From NCBI RefSeq assembly GCF_001653135.1, contig NZ_BDDS01000001.1:434001-498000 (forward strand): a stretch of 64,000 nucleotides of DNA. Direction: 5' to 3'. Shown piece by piece: positions 29,690 through 38,788 of this stretch. The stretch comes from Pseudoalteromonas neustonica. Its GTDB lineage: Bacteria > Pseudomonadota > Gammaproteobacteria > Enterobacterales > Alteromonadaceae. The position numbers and the translations under genes were made by a program. The notes under the pieces are model-generated. The model saw only the letters and a program-made list of their open reading frames with translations. It was not told where the DNA came from and made no database searches. Each line of letters starts with the position of its first letter. Within the stretch, counting starts at the first letter, position 1.

Positions 29690-31028
29690 GCTGATCTTAC
29701 GCGTATTTGGCGCAGCCACTTTATTATTTAGTGTATTGGTTTTTAATCAAGCGTTAGCCAGTAGTAATGATGTTTTAGTGTCTTTGCAGGACGATATAAA
29801 AAAATCACAGCAGGCACTGTCTAAAACGCAAAATAGTATTGCTAAACAGCGCAGTGCATTGGCAAAGTCATTTAACAAAGTTGAGCAAAAAGTGTTGGCA
29901 CTGCGTGAAAAAACAGCGGTAGCAAGGCGATTGAACGATGAAAAAACCATGGGGTTTGAAAAGCTTAAGCAGCGTCTAGATGATTGGCAGCAACAGCATA
30001 GTTATCAGCAAAATGTACTGCAGCGTTATATTCAGCAAAATAAGCTAACGGGTGTTAATAATGCCAGTAGCCAGTTATTAGTGCTTGATAGTATTTCAGT
30101 ATCAATAAATGCACTTGCCGCACGCAGTACGCCTACATGGGGGGCAACAAACGTTGCTTTTAATGACGGTTCATTAAAGCCCGTTGATAGTTTGTCTATT
30201 GGTCCGGTTAATTGGTTTTTAGATACAACGACCCAACAATCAGGGTTGTATAGCCGTGATAACGACATGAATAAAGTCGCGCTTATATTTGAATCAGCAC
30301 AGTATGAGCAGCTTACTGAGCTTAAAAGTAGTCGCCGTGGAGAAGTGATGTTTGATCCGACGTTATCACGCGCACTTAAAATCCAGCATGCAAAAGAAAG
30401 TATGACAGATCACATTGCAAAAGGTGGAATTTGGGTAACACCTATTCTTGCTTTTGGGGTATTTGCTTTGCTCATTTCATTTGCTAAGGCACTGCAATTA
30501 TGGCGATTACCTAAAGTATTACCTGCAATGGCTGAACGTTTACGCCATGTGTACGAGTTAAGTTTTGCAGAGCAACGCAGTGCGCTTGAAAAATTAACGG
30601 CGCAAAATAAAGGAATGCAAGCACAGCTAGTTGAAATAAGTATTGCTACTGACGTAGGGCCGCAGCGAGATGATCAATTATTTTCGGCACTGCTAAATCA
30701 TAAACATACTCTTGAATATTGGTTAGGCGCGGTGGCAATTACTGCGGCGGTTTCTCCTTTACTTGGTTTATTAGGAACGGTAAGCGGTATGATCGAAACC
30801 TTTAAACTCATGACTCTATTTGGCGCAGGCGACCCTGCGGCGGTGTCGGGCGGTATTTCAGAGGCGCTAGTGACCACTGAGTTAGGCCTTGTTGTGGCTA
30901 TTCCTGCATTATTATTACATGCATTACTATCACGAAAAGTAAAAACTTATTATGGTGAGCTAGAAAGTTGCGCGGTTAATCTCAGTCAAATATCTAACTC
31001 GACTGCAGCATTAAATAAAGGAGAGTAA
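29682..31028 (+). CDS. TtpC-like MotA/TolQ/ExbB proton-channel protein
   Basis: 448 residues from ATG 29682, chosen over GTG 29676 because GGAGAG lies 5 nt before the ATG. It has a signal peptide, a long periplasmic coiled coil (about 30-125), a transmembrane segment near 245-265, and a C-terminal MotA/TolQ/ExbB domain with SPLLGLLGTVSGMIETF and TTELGLVVAIPALLLHALL. This extended form corresponds to TtpC of the Vibrio TonB2 system, which is required with ExbB2-ExbD2-TonB2 for siderophore uptake. Confidence 0.88.
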   Translation: MIKLILRVFGAATLLFSVLVFNQALASSNDVLVSLQDDIKKSQQALSKTQNSIAKQRSALAKSFNKVEQKVLALREKTAVARRLNDEKTMGFEKLKQRLDDWQQQHSYQQNVLQRYIQQNKLTGVNNASSQLLVLDSISVSINALAARSTPTWGATNVAFNDGSLKPVDSLSIGPVNWFLDTTTQQSGLYSRDNDMNKVALIFESAQYEQLTELKSSRRGEVMFDPTLSRALKIQHAKESMTDHIAKGGIWVTPILAFGVFALLISFAKALQLWRLPKVLPAMAERLRHVYELSFAEQRSALEKLTAQNKGMQAQLVEISIATDVGPQRDDQLFSALLNHKHTLEYWLGAVAITAAVSPLLGLLGTVSGMIETFKLMTLFGAGDPAAVSGGISEALVTTELGLVVAIPALLLHALLSRKVKTYYGELESCAVNLSQISNSTAALNKGE

Positions 31029-31029
31029 T

Positions 31030-31413
31030 ATGCAAATGCAATCGTTTGACAGTGTGATTGTGTGGGTGATTTTGGCACTAGGCTTGTTTGTCTATCATCA
31101 ACTTATGTATTTTATTGTGCGCAGCCGTAATGGCTTATTAACAACACAGGACAAAAAGTGGCCCAGCACCTTAAGTTGCTTAATTGGTGCGCTGCCTTTA
31201 TTGGGGTTACTGGGCACAATTATGGGGTTGTTGGATTCATTCTACGCTATGTCGTTAGGCGATAGTTTTAATGCAACAAGTACGCTTAGTCAGGGGATTG
31301 CCAGTGCACTATGGACGACTCAACTCGGGCTTGTTATTGCTGTACCTGCATGGTTGTTATTGAGCTACTTTAATCGTTTAATTGTTAAAGAGAGCCTTGC
31401 TAATGCGCAATAG
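31030..31413 (+). CDS. ExbB2-type proton-channel subunit
   Basis: Short ExbB of 127 residues with three transmembrane segments and the family core ALPLLGLLGTIMGLLDSFY and TTQLGLVIAVPAWLLLSYF. It starts 1 nt after the stop of the previous gene and ends inside the start region of exbD. It forms the inner-membrane motor with ExbD. Confidence 0.88.
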   Translation: MQMQSFDSVIVWVILALGLFVYHQLMYFIVRSRNGLLTTQDKKWPSTLSCLIGALPLLGLLGTIMGLLDSFYAMSLGDSFNATSTLSQGIASALWTTQLGLVIAVPAWLLLSYFNRLIVKESLANAQ

Positions 31414-31804
31414 TTTGCAACAGCGTCTTGAACAACAGCAGCAACATATCGATTTATCGCCGTTATTGGATGTGGTGTTTATTCTATTAATTTTCTTTAT
31501 TGTTACGACGGTATTTGTAAAAGAAACCGGTGTAGAGGTTGATAAACCCCAAGCACTTTCGACGCAAAAGCTCGCGCGTAATGTCATTATGTTGGCAATT
31601 ACTAACAATGGTGAAGTGATTTACGATGGTAATAATATTGGTGTTGCAGGTGTACGAAATACGGTGTCGCAGTTATTAGCAGGGCGCGAGCAACCCGTTG
31701 TGATCCAAGCTGATAAGCAAGTGCCTACAGAGCTACTGGTACAAGTACTTGACGAGAGCAAGCTTGCAGGTGCTGTTAGCGTTAACATTGCGACCATTAA
31801 ATAA
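31403..31804 (+). CDS. ExbD2-type biopolymer transport protein
   Basis: 133 residues from ATG 31403; an upstream TTG is possible but AAAGAGAG favours the ATG. One membrane helix follows the key DLSPLLDVVFILLIFFIVTT, with the essential membrane Asp in LLDVVF, and a periplasmic domain of ExbD/TolR type follows (VVIQADKQVPTELLVQVLD). It overlaps exbB by 11 nt and shares one base with tonB. Confidence 0.92.
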   Translation: MRNSLQQRLEQQQQHIDLSPLLDVVFILLIFFIVTTVFVKETGVEVDKPQALSTQKLARNVIMLAITNNGEVIYDGNNIGVAGVRNTVSQLLAGREQPVVIQADKQVPTELLVQVLDESKLAGAVSVNIATIK

Positions 31805-32454
31805 TGCACAGCGATGTTATAAAAGTAAAACGGCATCACTTTTACGCTTTGTGCTTAAGCTGCGTGTTATTAGCTGCGGCGTTATCGTTGTTGTTTATGA
31901 AACAGTGGTTTGGCGAACAGTTGCAGCAAACTGTAACGGTACGCGAAGCAGTATTAGTGAGTTTACCACCACCGCCACCTCCTCCTGTGTCGCAACAAGT
32001 AGAGCAAGTTACGCCTACATTGTTGCTTTCAATTTCGGGCGATGGCCCGAGCATTGAAATGAGTATTGATAAAACGACCGATCCTTTATTAACACTTACA
32101 CCGCCAATGCCTATGTTTCATGAGCAGCAAGACTGGCAAGTAGACTTAAGCGTAGATTGGCAGGCTTTTGGGCTTGAGCAACTTGACTCGTTGCCACAAG
32201 TGATGACTGGATTTAAAGCACCTTACCCTAATGCGTTAGTGCGTAAAGGCATTCATAAGGTATTGGTGAAATTAGATGTATTTATAGATGAAATGGGACA
32301 TGTGAGTTTAGTTGAGGTGATAAATAACGATTACCCAGAACTTGACAGTGCGATTAAAAAACTAGTAAAAGAATCTCGTTTTAGTGTGCCAAAAAAAGAT
32401 GATATAGCAGTAAAAGCACGTTTTATTTGGCCTGTGGAATTTAAAAAGTCATGA
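31804..32454 (+). CDS. TonB2-type energy transducer
   Basis: 216 residues. One N-terminal transmembrane segment (LCLSCVLLAAALSLLFM) is followed by a proline run (SLPPPPPPPVS) that is short for TonB, then the C-terminal TonB domain with FKAPYPNALVRKGIHKVLVKLDVFIDE split over about 140-165 and SRFSVPKKDDIAVKARFIWPVEF at the end. The ATG overlaps the exbD TAA. Transduces proton-motive force to outer-membrane receptors, probably including the divergent one. Confidence 0.9.
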   Translation: MHSDVIKVKRHHFYALCLSCVLLAAALSLLFMKQWFGEQLQQTVTVREAVLVSLPPPPPPPVSQQVEQVTPTLLLSISGDGPSIEMSIDKTTDPLLTLTPPMPMFHEQQDWQVDLSVDWQAFGLEQLDSLPQVMTGFKAPYPNALVRKGIHKVLVKLDVFIDEMGHVSLVEVINNDYPELDSAIKKLVKESRFSVPKKDDIAVKARFIWPVEFKKS

Positions 32455-33800
32455 ATATAAAAAGAACCTTATTTAAAACAATAGCACTAACATGTGTATT
32501 GATAACGCATGTTGCAACAGCCAAAGTTGATGTTACATTAAGTGAGCCTATCTGGTTATTTAATGCTGACACTAAGGCATTATTACAAAACGACGCGAGA
32601 TTAGAGCCGCAAGAGCAGGGCGTGGCAAATGCGTTAAAACCTGTGTTAGCAAGTCAAGATTATCAACAAGCTGCACTGATTTTACAAGGATATAAATCAA
32701 GTGAAAAAAGTGCCGCTTTATGGCAAGTGACCGGGCAAGTTTATTTAGCATTAAAGCGTTTAAATGAAGCCGAAAATGCGTTTAAAATGGCGCTAAAATT
32801 ACAGTCTAATTTAGGGCGTAGTGAGCGAAGCCTTGCCGTTATTTATTTACAGCAACAGCAACCAGATAAAGCGATTAAACACTTAAGTAATGCTGTTGTA
32901 CTTGGTCAGCAGGACGATCAACTATTTGGTCAACTAGGCTATTTACACTTACAAAATAACAATCCATGGGCTGCAATTAGCGGCTATCAGAACGCATTGT
33001 TATTAGCGCCTCAAAATAGCCAATGGCAGCAGGGATTGCTGGTGGCGTTGATCAAAGCGCAGCTATACCCAAGTGCAAACGCGATGCTTAGTGGGATGTT
33101 AGAGGCTGATAGTGATAACAAAGATTTATGGTTGCAACGTAGTCAAATAGCATTACAACAAGATAACGAACTACAGGCATTATCTAGTTTAGAGGTGGCA
33201 TTAAGGCTAGGTGAAAAATCAATTGAAAACCGAGTACTTGCAGCTCAATTGCACCTTAAAAATGGCAGTTTTAGTAAAGCATCAGTACTGTTGGCACAAG
33301 TATTAAAGCAAGACCAACAACAGTTTAGCCTTGTTAGTAGTGCCGTTGCTTGGTTATTGCATCAGCAAGAATATAAACAGGCAAGCAAATTACTGGCAAA
33401 GGTCACTCAACCTGCAAAGTTAAGTACCGTTGCGAAAGGTGATTACTATACCTTGCAAGGGCAACTGGCAAATGCTCAGAAAAAGACTAAAAAAGCGGCC
33501 AGTTATTATCAAAAGGCATTGGCTATTAACCCAAGTAATGGTCAGGTTTTATTGGCGCTCGGTGATTATTATCGCGCTGCGCAGGCTTATAGTCGTGCAG
33601 AGCTGTACTATATTAGGGCGCAAGGACTCAGTGCATTTAAAGAGCGTGCTTTAGTGAGTCATGCTCAACTAGAAATAGATCAAACAGATTACAAAAGTGC
33701 GGTGATCTTGTTACGAAAAGCCTTGGCTGTAAATCCAAGCCGCTATGATATAGCTAAAAATATTGCGCAATTAGAGCGCCTAACTAGCCAGAGTAGTTAA
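32451..33800 (+). CDS. Periplasmic TPR-repeat protein of the TonB2 operon
   Basis: 449 residues; ATG overlaps the tonB stop (ATGA). A signal peptide (TIALTCVLITHVATAKVDV) predicts periplasmic location. At least eight tetratricopeptide-type helical pairs follow, for example LWQVTGQVYLALKRLNEAENAF and the pair near residues 345-375. TPR proteins commonly close TonB2 operons and in Vibrio contribute to TonB2-dependent uptake. No terminator is evident in the 106 nt after it. Confidence 0.85.
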   Translation: MNIKRTLFKTIALTCVLITHVATAKVDVTLSEPIWLFNADTKALLQNDARLEPQEQGVANALKPVLASQDYQQAALILQGYKSSEKSAALWQVTGQVYLALKRLNEAENAFKMALKLQSNLGRSERSLAVIYLQQQQPDKAIKHLSNAVVLGQQDDQLFGQLGYLHLQNNNPWAAISGYQNALLLAPQNSQWQQGLLVALIKAQLYPSANAMLSGMLEADSDNKDLWLQRSQIALQQDNELQALSSLEVALRLGEKSIENRVLAAQLHLKNGSFSKASVLLAQVLKQDQQQFSLVSSAVAWLLHQQEYKQASKLLAKVTQPAKLSTVAKGDYYTLQGQLANAQKKTKKAASYYQKALAINPSNGQVLLALGDYYRAAQAYSRAELYYIRAQGLSAFKERALVSHAQLEIDQTDYKSAVILLRKALAVNPSRYDIAKNIAQLERLTSQSS

Positions 33801-33906
33801 CCTGAATTTGGTTTGAATATTTACTAATAGATTGATTTAATAAGAGTGTTATTCGTTTCTCTCTGACGCAGAGATATTTATTACCCAAATTTTAGGTTAA
33901 TTAACT

Positions 33907-35007
33907 ATGCCACATACTTACAACATACTTAACCATATTCCAGCTGATGTGGCATGTTTAGATGATTATAGCCGTTATGCCCGCGAGCATTTACCTGATT
34001 CATTTTGGCACTATATCAATGGTGCTGGCGCTGATGGTATTTCTAAACAGCGTAATAGGCAGTGTTTTGCTGATATAGTGCTTAAGCCTCTGGTATTAAG
34101 TGGCGTGCAATTACCCGATACGACCTGCTCATTGTTCTCGCAGCAGCCGTTTAAGGAACACCATAGTCAGCCGTTTATGCTAGCGCCTGTAGCGTATCAG
34201 AAATTATGTCATCCCGATGGGGAAATTGCCACCGCACAGGCTGCGAGCGCGCAAGATGTTGCCATGGTGCTAAGTACCTTATCAAGCCAACCATTGAAAG
34301 ATGTTGCGGCATTTAAAGGCGCTGCGGCGCAGTGGTTTCAGCTTTATATTCAAGTTGAGCCTAGCGCCACTTTTGATTTAATTAAAAAAGCAGAGCTAGC
34401 GGGTTACAGTGCGCTTGTTATTACGGTAGATGCGCTTATTAATGGTTTACGTAATGCTGAGCAACGCAGTGGTTTTTGTTTGCCAGAACACATTAGTGCA
34501 ATTAATATTGCTGATTATCAGCAACCCACCGCGCAAAGTTTAGCGCAGTGTTTAGCACAAGCACCTAGTTGGCAAACAATTAAAGAGATAAAAGCGCAAA
34601 CTAAGTTACCTATTATTTTAAAAGGAATTTTAAGTGTTGCAGATGCATTAAAAGCACAGCAATTAGGTGTGGCGGGTATTGTGGTATCGAACCACGGTGG
34701 GCGTGTGCTAGATACTGTTGCATCACCCATTGAGCAAATAGCGGCAATACGCCACGCTGTTGGCGATGATTTTACACTTTTGCTTGATAGTGGTATTCGC
34801 CGTGGCAGTGATATTTTTAAAGCATTGGCATTAGGGGCCAATAGTGTGCTGATTGGTAGGCCCTTAATGTATTCACTCGCAAGCGCAGGTCCTTTAGGTG
34901 TTGCTCATATGATCCGTATATTAAAAGATGAGTTAGCATTTACTATGGCGATGTGTGGCTGTAATAATTTGGCTGAAATAACCCAAGATTGTTTGCAAAA
35001 TAAATAA
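33907..35007 (+). CDS. FMN-dependent alpha-hydroxy-acid dehydrogenase/oxidase
   Basis: 366 residues, single-domain LldD/glycolate-oxidase family TIM barrel. FWHYINGAGADG carries the active-site Tyr region, WFQLYIQ the flavin-binding Gln/Tyr, and SNHGGRVLD the catalytic His263, followed by LLDSGIRRGSDIFKALALGA for FMN phosphate. Oxidises an L-2-hydroxy acid such as lactate; the substrate cannot be read from sequence. It stands alone between the TonB2 operon and a convergent flavoprotein gene. Confidence 0.88.
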   Translation: MPHTYNILNHIPADVACLDDYSRYAREHLPDSFWHYINGAGADGISKQRNRQCFADIVLKPLVLSGVQLPDTTCSLFSQQPFKEHHSQPFMLAPVAYQKLCHPDGEIATAQAASAQDVAMVLSTLSSQPLKDVAAFKGAAAQWFQLYIQVEPSATFDLIKKAELAGYSALVITVDALINGLRNAEQRSGFCLPEHISAINIADYQQPTAQSLAQCLAQAPSWQTIKEIKAQTKLPIILKGILSVADALKAQQLGVAGIVVSNHGGRVLDTVASPIEQIAAIRHAVGDDFTLLLDSGIRRGSDIFKALALGANSVLIGRPLMYSLASAGPLGVAHMIRILKDELAFTMAMCGCNNLAEITQDCLQNK

Positions 35008-35034
35008 CCGGAGTTGCTGATAATAAGCTTATTA

Positions 35035-35058
35035 GCCGTTATTATTAGAAATAACGGC
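35035..35058 (+). terminator. Hairpin after the hydroxy-acid dehydrogenase gene
   Basis: GCCGTTATT / AATAACGGC, a perfect 9-bp stem with a 6-nt loop, 27 nt after the stop. It is followed by a second hairpin (ATTGAGA 35059-35065 / TCTCAAT 35074-35080) and no strong T-run, so termination may be partial. Confidence 0.5.
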
Positions 35059-35090
35059 ATTGAGATAGTTTATTCTCAATATAAGTCTAA

Positions 35091-35113
35091 AAGCAAAGGA
35101 GGCTAAAGCCTCC
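35091..35113 (-). terminator. Terminator of the Lpd-like gene (minus strand)
   Basis: GGAGGC TAAA GCCTCC (35098-35113) is a perfect 6-bp stem, followed on the minus-strand transcript by a T-rich tract, 15 nt beyond the stop of the minus-strand gene. Confidence 0.7.
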
Positions 35114-35128
35114 ATAATGCGTCAAAGG

Positions 35129-36577
35129 CTAAGCGCCCGGGCCACATTCCATACATTGGTTGATAATGTCTGGGCCAAATTTAAGTTTGGCATTTAAATC
35201 ACGCAGGGCGGTACGTAGGCCTTCTTCAATTACTGGGTGATAAAATGGCATGTCGAGCATTTGCGGCACGGTCATTTTGTTTTGTACAGCCCATGCCAGT
35301 AAGTGGGCGATATGCTCGGCTTGTGGACCGATAAACTCAGCACCTAAAAACAAGCCAGTGCCTTGCTCTGCGTATAAACGCATGTGGCCTTTGTTCTTTA
35401 GCATTACGCGGCTTCGGCCTTGGTTTTCAAAACTGACTTCACCAATTTCAAAACAACCGCACTCACCAAAGCGGGCGGTTATTTGCTTGTAGCTTTCACC
35501 CACCATGGCTATTTGTGGGTCGCTAAATACTGCGGCAATAGGTGCACGGCGCAGGCCGGATTGTACATTAGGGAATCGTCCTGCATTTTGCCCTGCGATA
35601 GTACCTTGATCGCTGGCTTCATGTAACAGAGGGATCATGTTACTGGCGTCCCCTGCGATAAATATGTTTGAATCGCCACATTGCATGGTGTATTTATTGG
35701 CAAGCGGCACGCCGCGTTCATCAAGCTCAATACCTGTGTTTTCAAGGCCTAGTTTATCGGTATTTGGCACGCGACCTGTGGCTGCTAGCACATAATCAAA
35801 TTGCTCTGTTTGTTTTTCACCGTTTTTGTCTACATAGGTAAGTTGTGCTTTATCACCAACGTGTTTCATATCAGAGACATTGGAATCGGTATCAACATAA
35901 AACTCTTCCGCGAATACGGTATTTGCGTAATCTTTAATAACTGGATCAGTCACTGGGCCAATCGCGCCACCTACACCGAATAGTTTAACGTTAACGCCTA
36001 AACGGTGCAAAGCTTGCCCTATTTCAAGGCCAATAACGCCGGGGCCAAATACGGCAACTGATTCAGGTAGATCCTGCCAATCGAACACGTCGTCGTTAAT
36101 AATGAGTCTGTCGCCAAAGTTATTAAATACGCCTGGGTATGCAGGTCGCGAACCGGTGGCAATAACAAAACGTTTGGCTGTAATAATTGTGTGATCGTCA
36201 ATTTGCACACGATTTGTATCTAAAAACTTAGCATAACCACGAATTTTATCATCAGCGGGTATTTCATCTACGGCTTCTACTACAAATCCTGCAAAACGGT
36301 CACGTTCGCTGCGCACTCGTGCCATGACTTCTTTACCGTTAATAGTAGGCTTTGAGCTATGCACACCAAACGCAGGTGCCGCTTCAATAGCGTGTGCGGC
36401 TTCTGCTGCGGCAATTAATAACTTACTCGGCATACAACCAACACGCGCACAGGTTGTACCGTATGGGCCTGCTTCAATCATTAATACGTTAGCTGTGTGT
36501 TGTTTTGCGTTGCGGTATGCGCTTAAGCCTGCGGTGCCAGCACCAATTACAACAACGTCGGTTTGCAGTTCTTTCAT
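35129..36577 (-). CDS. Dihydrolipoamide dehydrogenase-like pyridine nucleotide-disulfide oxidoreductase
   Basis: 482 residues from ATG 36577, which has AGGATACC before it; an upstream TTG at 36607 is less likely. FAD-binding DVVVIGAGTAGLSA starts the protein. The redox disulfide is Cys43-Cys48 in GTTCARVGCMPSK; NAD-binding and dimer domains follow, with catalytic HPVIEEGLRTAL. Family members reduce a disulfide substrate with NAD(P)H. It is unlike the lipoamide enzyme of 2-oxoacid complexes in context: it sits beside peroxiredoxin-glutaredoxin and oxyR. The C-terminus ends CMECGPGA, an extra CxxC. An antioxidant reductase role is inferred. Confidence 0.8.
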   Translation of the reverse strand: MKELQTDVVVIGAGTAGLSAYRNAKQHTANVLMIEAGPYGTTCARVGCMPSKLLIAAAEAAHAIEAAPAFGVHSSKPTINGKEVMARVRSERDRFAGFVVEAVDEIPADDKIRGYAKFLDTNRVQIDDHTIITAKRFVIATGSRPAYPGVFNNFGDRLIINDDVFDWQDLPESVAVFGPGVIGLEIGQALHRLGVNVKLFGVGGAIGPVTDPVIKDYANTVFAEEFYVDTDSNVSDMKHVGDKAQLTYVDKNGEKQTEQFDYVLAATGRVPNTDKLGLENTGIELDERGVPLANKYTMQCGDSNIFIAGDASNMIPLLHEASDQGTIAGQNAGRFPNVQSGLRRAPIAAVFSDPQIAMVGESYKQITARFGECGCFEIGEVSFENQGRSRVMLKNKGHMRLYAEQGTGLFLGAEFIGPQAEHIAHLLAWAVQNKMTVPQMLDMPFYHPVIEEGLRTALRDLNAKLKFGPDIINQCMECGPGA

Positions 36578-36605
36578 AGTGGTATCCTGTTTGCGAATAT
36601 TTGGC

Positions 36606-36630
36606 AAAAAAAAGGGGCTGTTAGCCCCTA
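36606..36630 (-). terminator. Terminator of the peroxiredoxin-glutaredoxin gene (minus strand)
   Basis: GGGGCT GTT AGCCCC (36614-36628) with a run of eight T on the minus-strand transcript. It lies between the two minus-strand genes, so they are at least partly separate units. Confidence 0.9.
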
Positions 36631-36658
36631 ATATTAATTATGCGAGGGGTGTTAAATA

Positions 36659-37387
36659 TTAAGCAAAATATTTTTCTAAATCGTCAGAGCCACCAATGTG
36701 CTTTCCGCCGATAAATACTTGTGGCACAGTTTCACGGCCAGAGATTGCTTTAAGGCTAGTTAGTGATGCGCCTGCACCCATAATGATCTCTTCATACACA
36801 AGACCTTTCTCAGTCAATAATGCTTTCGCTTTTTTACAAAATGGGCAGCCAGGTTTAGTAAATAAGCTTACTGCTTGAGGCTTAACTTGCTCTGGGTTGA
36901 TGTACTCAAGCATTGTGTCTGCGTCTGATACTTCAAACGGGTCACCTGGTAAATCTGGTTCGATAAACATTTTGTCAATCACGCCATCTTTAACCAGCAT
37001 TGAATAGCGCCAGCTACGTTTGCCAAAACCTATCTCGCTTTTATCAACTAACATGCCCATGCCGTCAGTGAATTCGCCGTTACCGTCAGGTAATACAGTG
37101 ATGTTTTGTGCTTCTTGGTCAGCGGACCATGCGTTCATTACAAAGGTGTCGTTTACTGATAAACATACAATTTCATCTACGCCATTTTGTTTAAGCACAC
37201 CCGCTAATTCGTTATAGCGTGGTAAGTGTGTAGATGAACACGTTGGTGTAAATGCACCCGGTAGTGAAAACACAACAACTGTTTTACCTTTAAAAATTTC
37301 ATCAGTAGTCACTGATTTCCACTCGTCGTTTTGACGCGTTGCGAATGTAACTTGTGGGATTGTTTGACCTTCAATATTCTTTAACAT
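36659..37387 (-). CDS. Peroxiredoxin-glutaredoxin fusion protein
   Basis: 242 residues from ATG 37387 (AGAGGAA before it; an ATG at 37420 lacks a site). The N-terminal Prx5-type peroxiredoxin (1-165) has peroxidatic Cys50 in PGAFTPTC. The C-terminal glutaredoxin (about 170-242) has CPFC (Cys181, Cys184) and TVPQVFIGGKHIGGSDD. The fusion reduces hydroperoxides with glutathione, as in Haemophilus influenzae, whose protein has nearly the same length. It is divergent from oxyR with OxyR-like sites between, so peroxide induction is likely. Confidence 0.95.
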   Translation of the reverse strand: MLKNIEGQTIPQVTFATRQNDEWKSVTTDEIFKGKTVVVFSLPGAFTPTCSSTHLPRYNELAGVLKQNGVDEIVCLSVNDTFVMNAWSADQEAQNITVLPDGNGEFTDGMGMLVDKSEIGFGKRSWRYSMLVKDGVIDKMFIEPDLPGDPFEVSDADTMLEYINPEQVKPQAVSLFTKPGCPFCKKAKALLTEKGLVYEEIIMGAGASLTSLKAISGRETVPQVFIGGKHIGGSDDLEKYFA

Positions 37388-37438
37388 GTTTTTTGTTCCT
37401 CTTGATTTGTTGATAGCCATTATGCGTGTAAATTAACA

Positions 37439-37484
37439 ATAGTTCCAATCGTTTGTTTGTATTATAGTGATAGGTAATACCGAT
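37439..37484. promoter_or_regulatory. OxyR-type binding sites in the prx-grx / oxyR divergent region
   Basis: ATAGGTAATACCGAT (37470-37484) agrees with ATAGnTnnnAnCTAT at all but one fixed position. A weaker match, ATAGTTCCAATCGTT, lies at 37439-37453, 31 nt earlier, about three helical turns. Placement between oxyR and prx-grx suits autoregulation plus activation. Confidence 0.55.
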
Positions 37485-37500
37485 TAGTAGTGAGTTTGCA

Positions 37501-38403
37501 ATGAATTTAAAAGACTTAGAATATGTAAAAGCTGTTGCGCACTTTAAGCATTTTCGTAAAGCAGCCGATGCCTGTTATGTCAGTCAACCCACCCTGAGTG
37601 GTCAAATAAAAAAATTAGAACACGAGCTAGGAGTCACACTATTTGACCGCTCTACCAAGCACGTTACTTTAACCACGCAGGGTGAACGTTTGTTAACGCA
37701 GATCAAAGTGATCTTAGAGCAAACCCAAATATTAAAAGAGCTAGCGGCCACCTCATCGGCGCCACTACAAGGTAAAGTAAGAATAGGCATTATTCCAACA
37801 ATTGCACCGTATTTATTACCTACTTTACTCACATCGATGAAAGAAGCGTTTGCGCAGAGTCAATTTGCCTTTGTTGAAATGCAAACCGCCACATTATTAA
37901 ATGCGCTTGATAACGGCGAACTCGACATCGCTATACTAGCAGATGTGCCTGAACTTAAACTTTATCATACGGTTAATTTATACAAAGAAGATTTTTTAGT
38001 GGCAATGTCTGAGCAAAATACATTAGCACAGCGCGATAAAATTGCCTTAGACGAACTACGCTCATGTAGCTTATTAATGCTTAGCGATGGGCACTGCTTT
38101 AAAGATCAAGCGCAGCAGTTTTGTTTTGCCGCAGGGGTCGATGTATCAAATGAATATTTAGGGAACAGCCTTGAGACATTACTTGCGCTAGTAGCTATGG
38201 ATGATGGTGTAACGTTTGTGCCAAAGCTGGCATGCGTTGAGCGCGCTGGCATTAGTTATTTACCGATATTTCCGCCTCAACAACGTAGCATTGTGCTTGC
38301 GAGTCGTAAACATTACCCCCATTTGGCTGGGGTAGATAAATTAGCTCTATGGCTCAGTGAACACCCAAGCCTTGGTCAACAATTGGTTAAGGCTCTACGT
38401 TAA
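37501..38403 (+). CDS. oxyR: Hydrogen-peroxide sensor OxyR
   Basis: LysR-family activator of 300 residues. The N-terminal winged helix (MNLKDLEYVKAVAHFKHFRK, YVSQPTLSGQIKKLE) is followed by a substrate domain with the redox pair Cys199 in SDGHCF and Cys208, the same positions as E. coli OxyR. Peroxide forms this disulfide and switches the protein on. The last codons (KALR and stop) lie in a 17-bp sequence repeated at the end of flgT, see 38388-38404. Confidence 0.95.
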   Translation: MNLKDLEYVKAVAHFKHFRKAADACYVSQPTLSGQIKKLEHELGVTLFDRSTKHVTLTTQGERLLTQIKVILEQTQILKELAATSSAPLQGKVRIGIIPTIAPYLLPTLLTSMKEAFAQSQFAFVEMQTATLLNALDNGELDIAILADVPELKLYHTVNLYKEDFLVAMSEQNTLAQRDKIALDELRSCSLLMLSDGHCFKDQAQQFCFAAGVDVSNEYLGNSLETLLALVAMDDGVTFVPKLACVERAGISYLPIFPPQQRSIVLASRKHYPHLAGVDKLALWLSEHPSLGQQLVKALR

Positions 38404-38404
38404 T
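38388..38404. repeat. Left copy of 17-bp direct repeat flanking the lipoprotein array
   Basis: TAAGGCTCTACGTTAAT covers the last codons and stop of oxyR. An identical sequence lies at 41851-41867 in the 3' end of flgT, exactly on the other side of the lipoprotein array. Confidence 0.85.
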
Positions 38405-38788
38405 ACCCATTTTATTCAAACGTGATTATTCTAGTTTTTTGTTATGGTTTTTTATTTTTAGCCTAATTATTAAATACCTTTTTTGTTTGTTTATATAGGT
38501 TTTTTGAAACGGCTGGGTGATATTAATGTAAAGTTGTTTTTAAAGGCAGAGTTAAGCTCTGCTTTTTATTTTCATCATATGGAAGTGATTATAATAAAGC
38601 GAATATTCATATTTTCTCACCGTTAATCTCACTCTTTCCTCTTTTGAAAAAAAACGTCACTTTTGGTAGTCACAGCAGCTCCAAGAGTAAATGCTATAGA
38701 TTCTTTAATTGCACAATTGTCGCGCAGTCAGGTAAAAAGGTTGAGTCTAATTAGCGCTAAATAATTATTAAAATAGAAGGTTAATAGT
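38405..38788. other. Gap before the lipoprotein array, with a terminator
   Basis: No gene is seen. A terminator-type hairpin lies at 38543-38570 (GGCAGAG TTAAG CTCTGC(T) with a T-run), 140 nt beyond oxyR. The rest is AT-rich and should contain the promoter of the array; no clear consensus was found. Confidence 0.5.
38543..38570 (+). terminator. Rho-independent terminator upstream of the lipoprotein array
   Basis: A stem of up to 9 bp (AAGGCAGAG / CTCTGCTTT, with G-T at the base) with loop TTAAG and a T-run. It would stop oxyR readthrough into the array. Confidence 0.75.
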
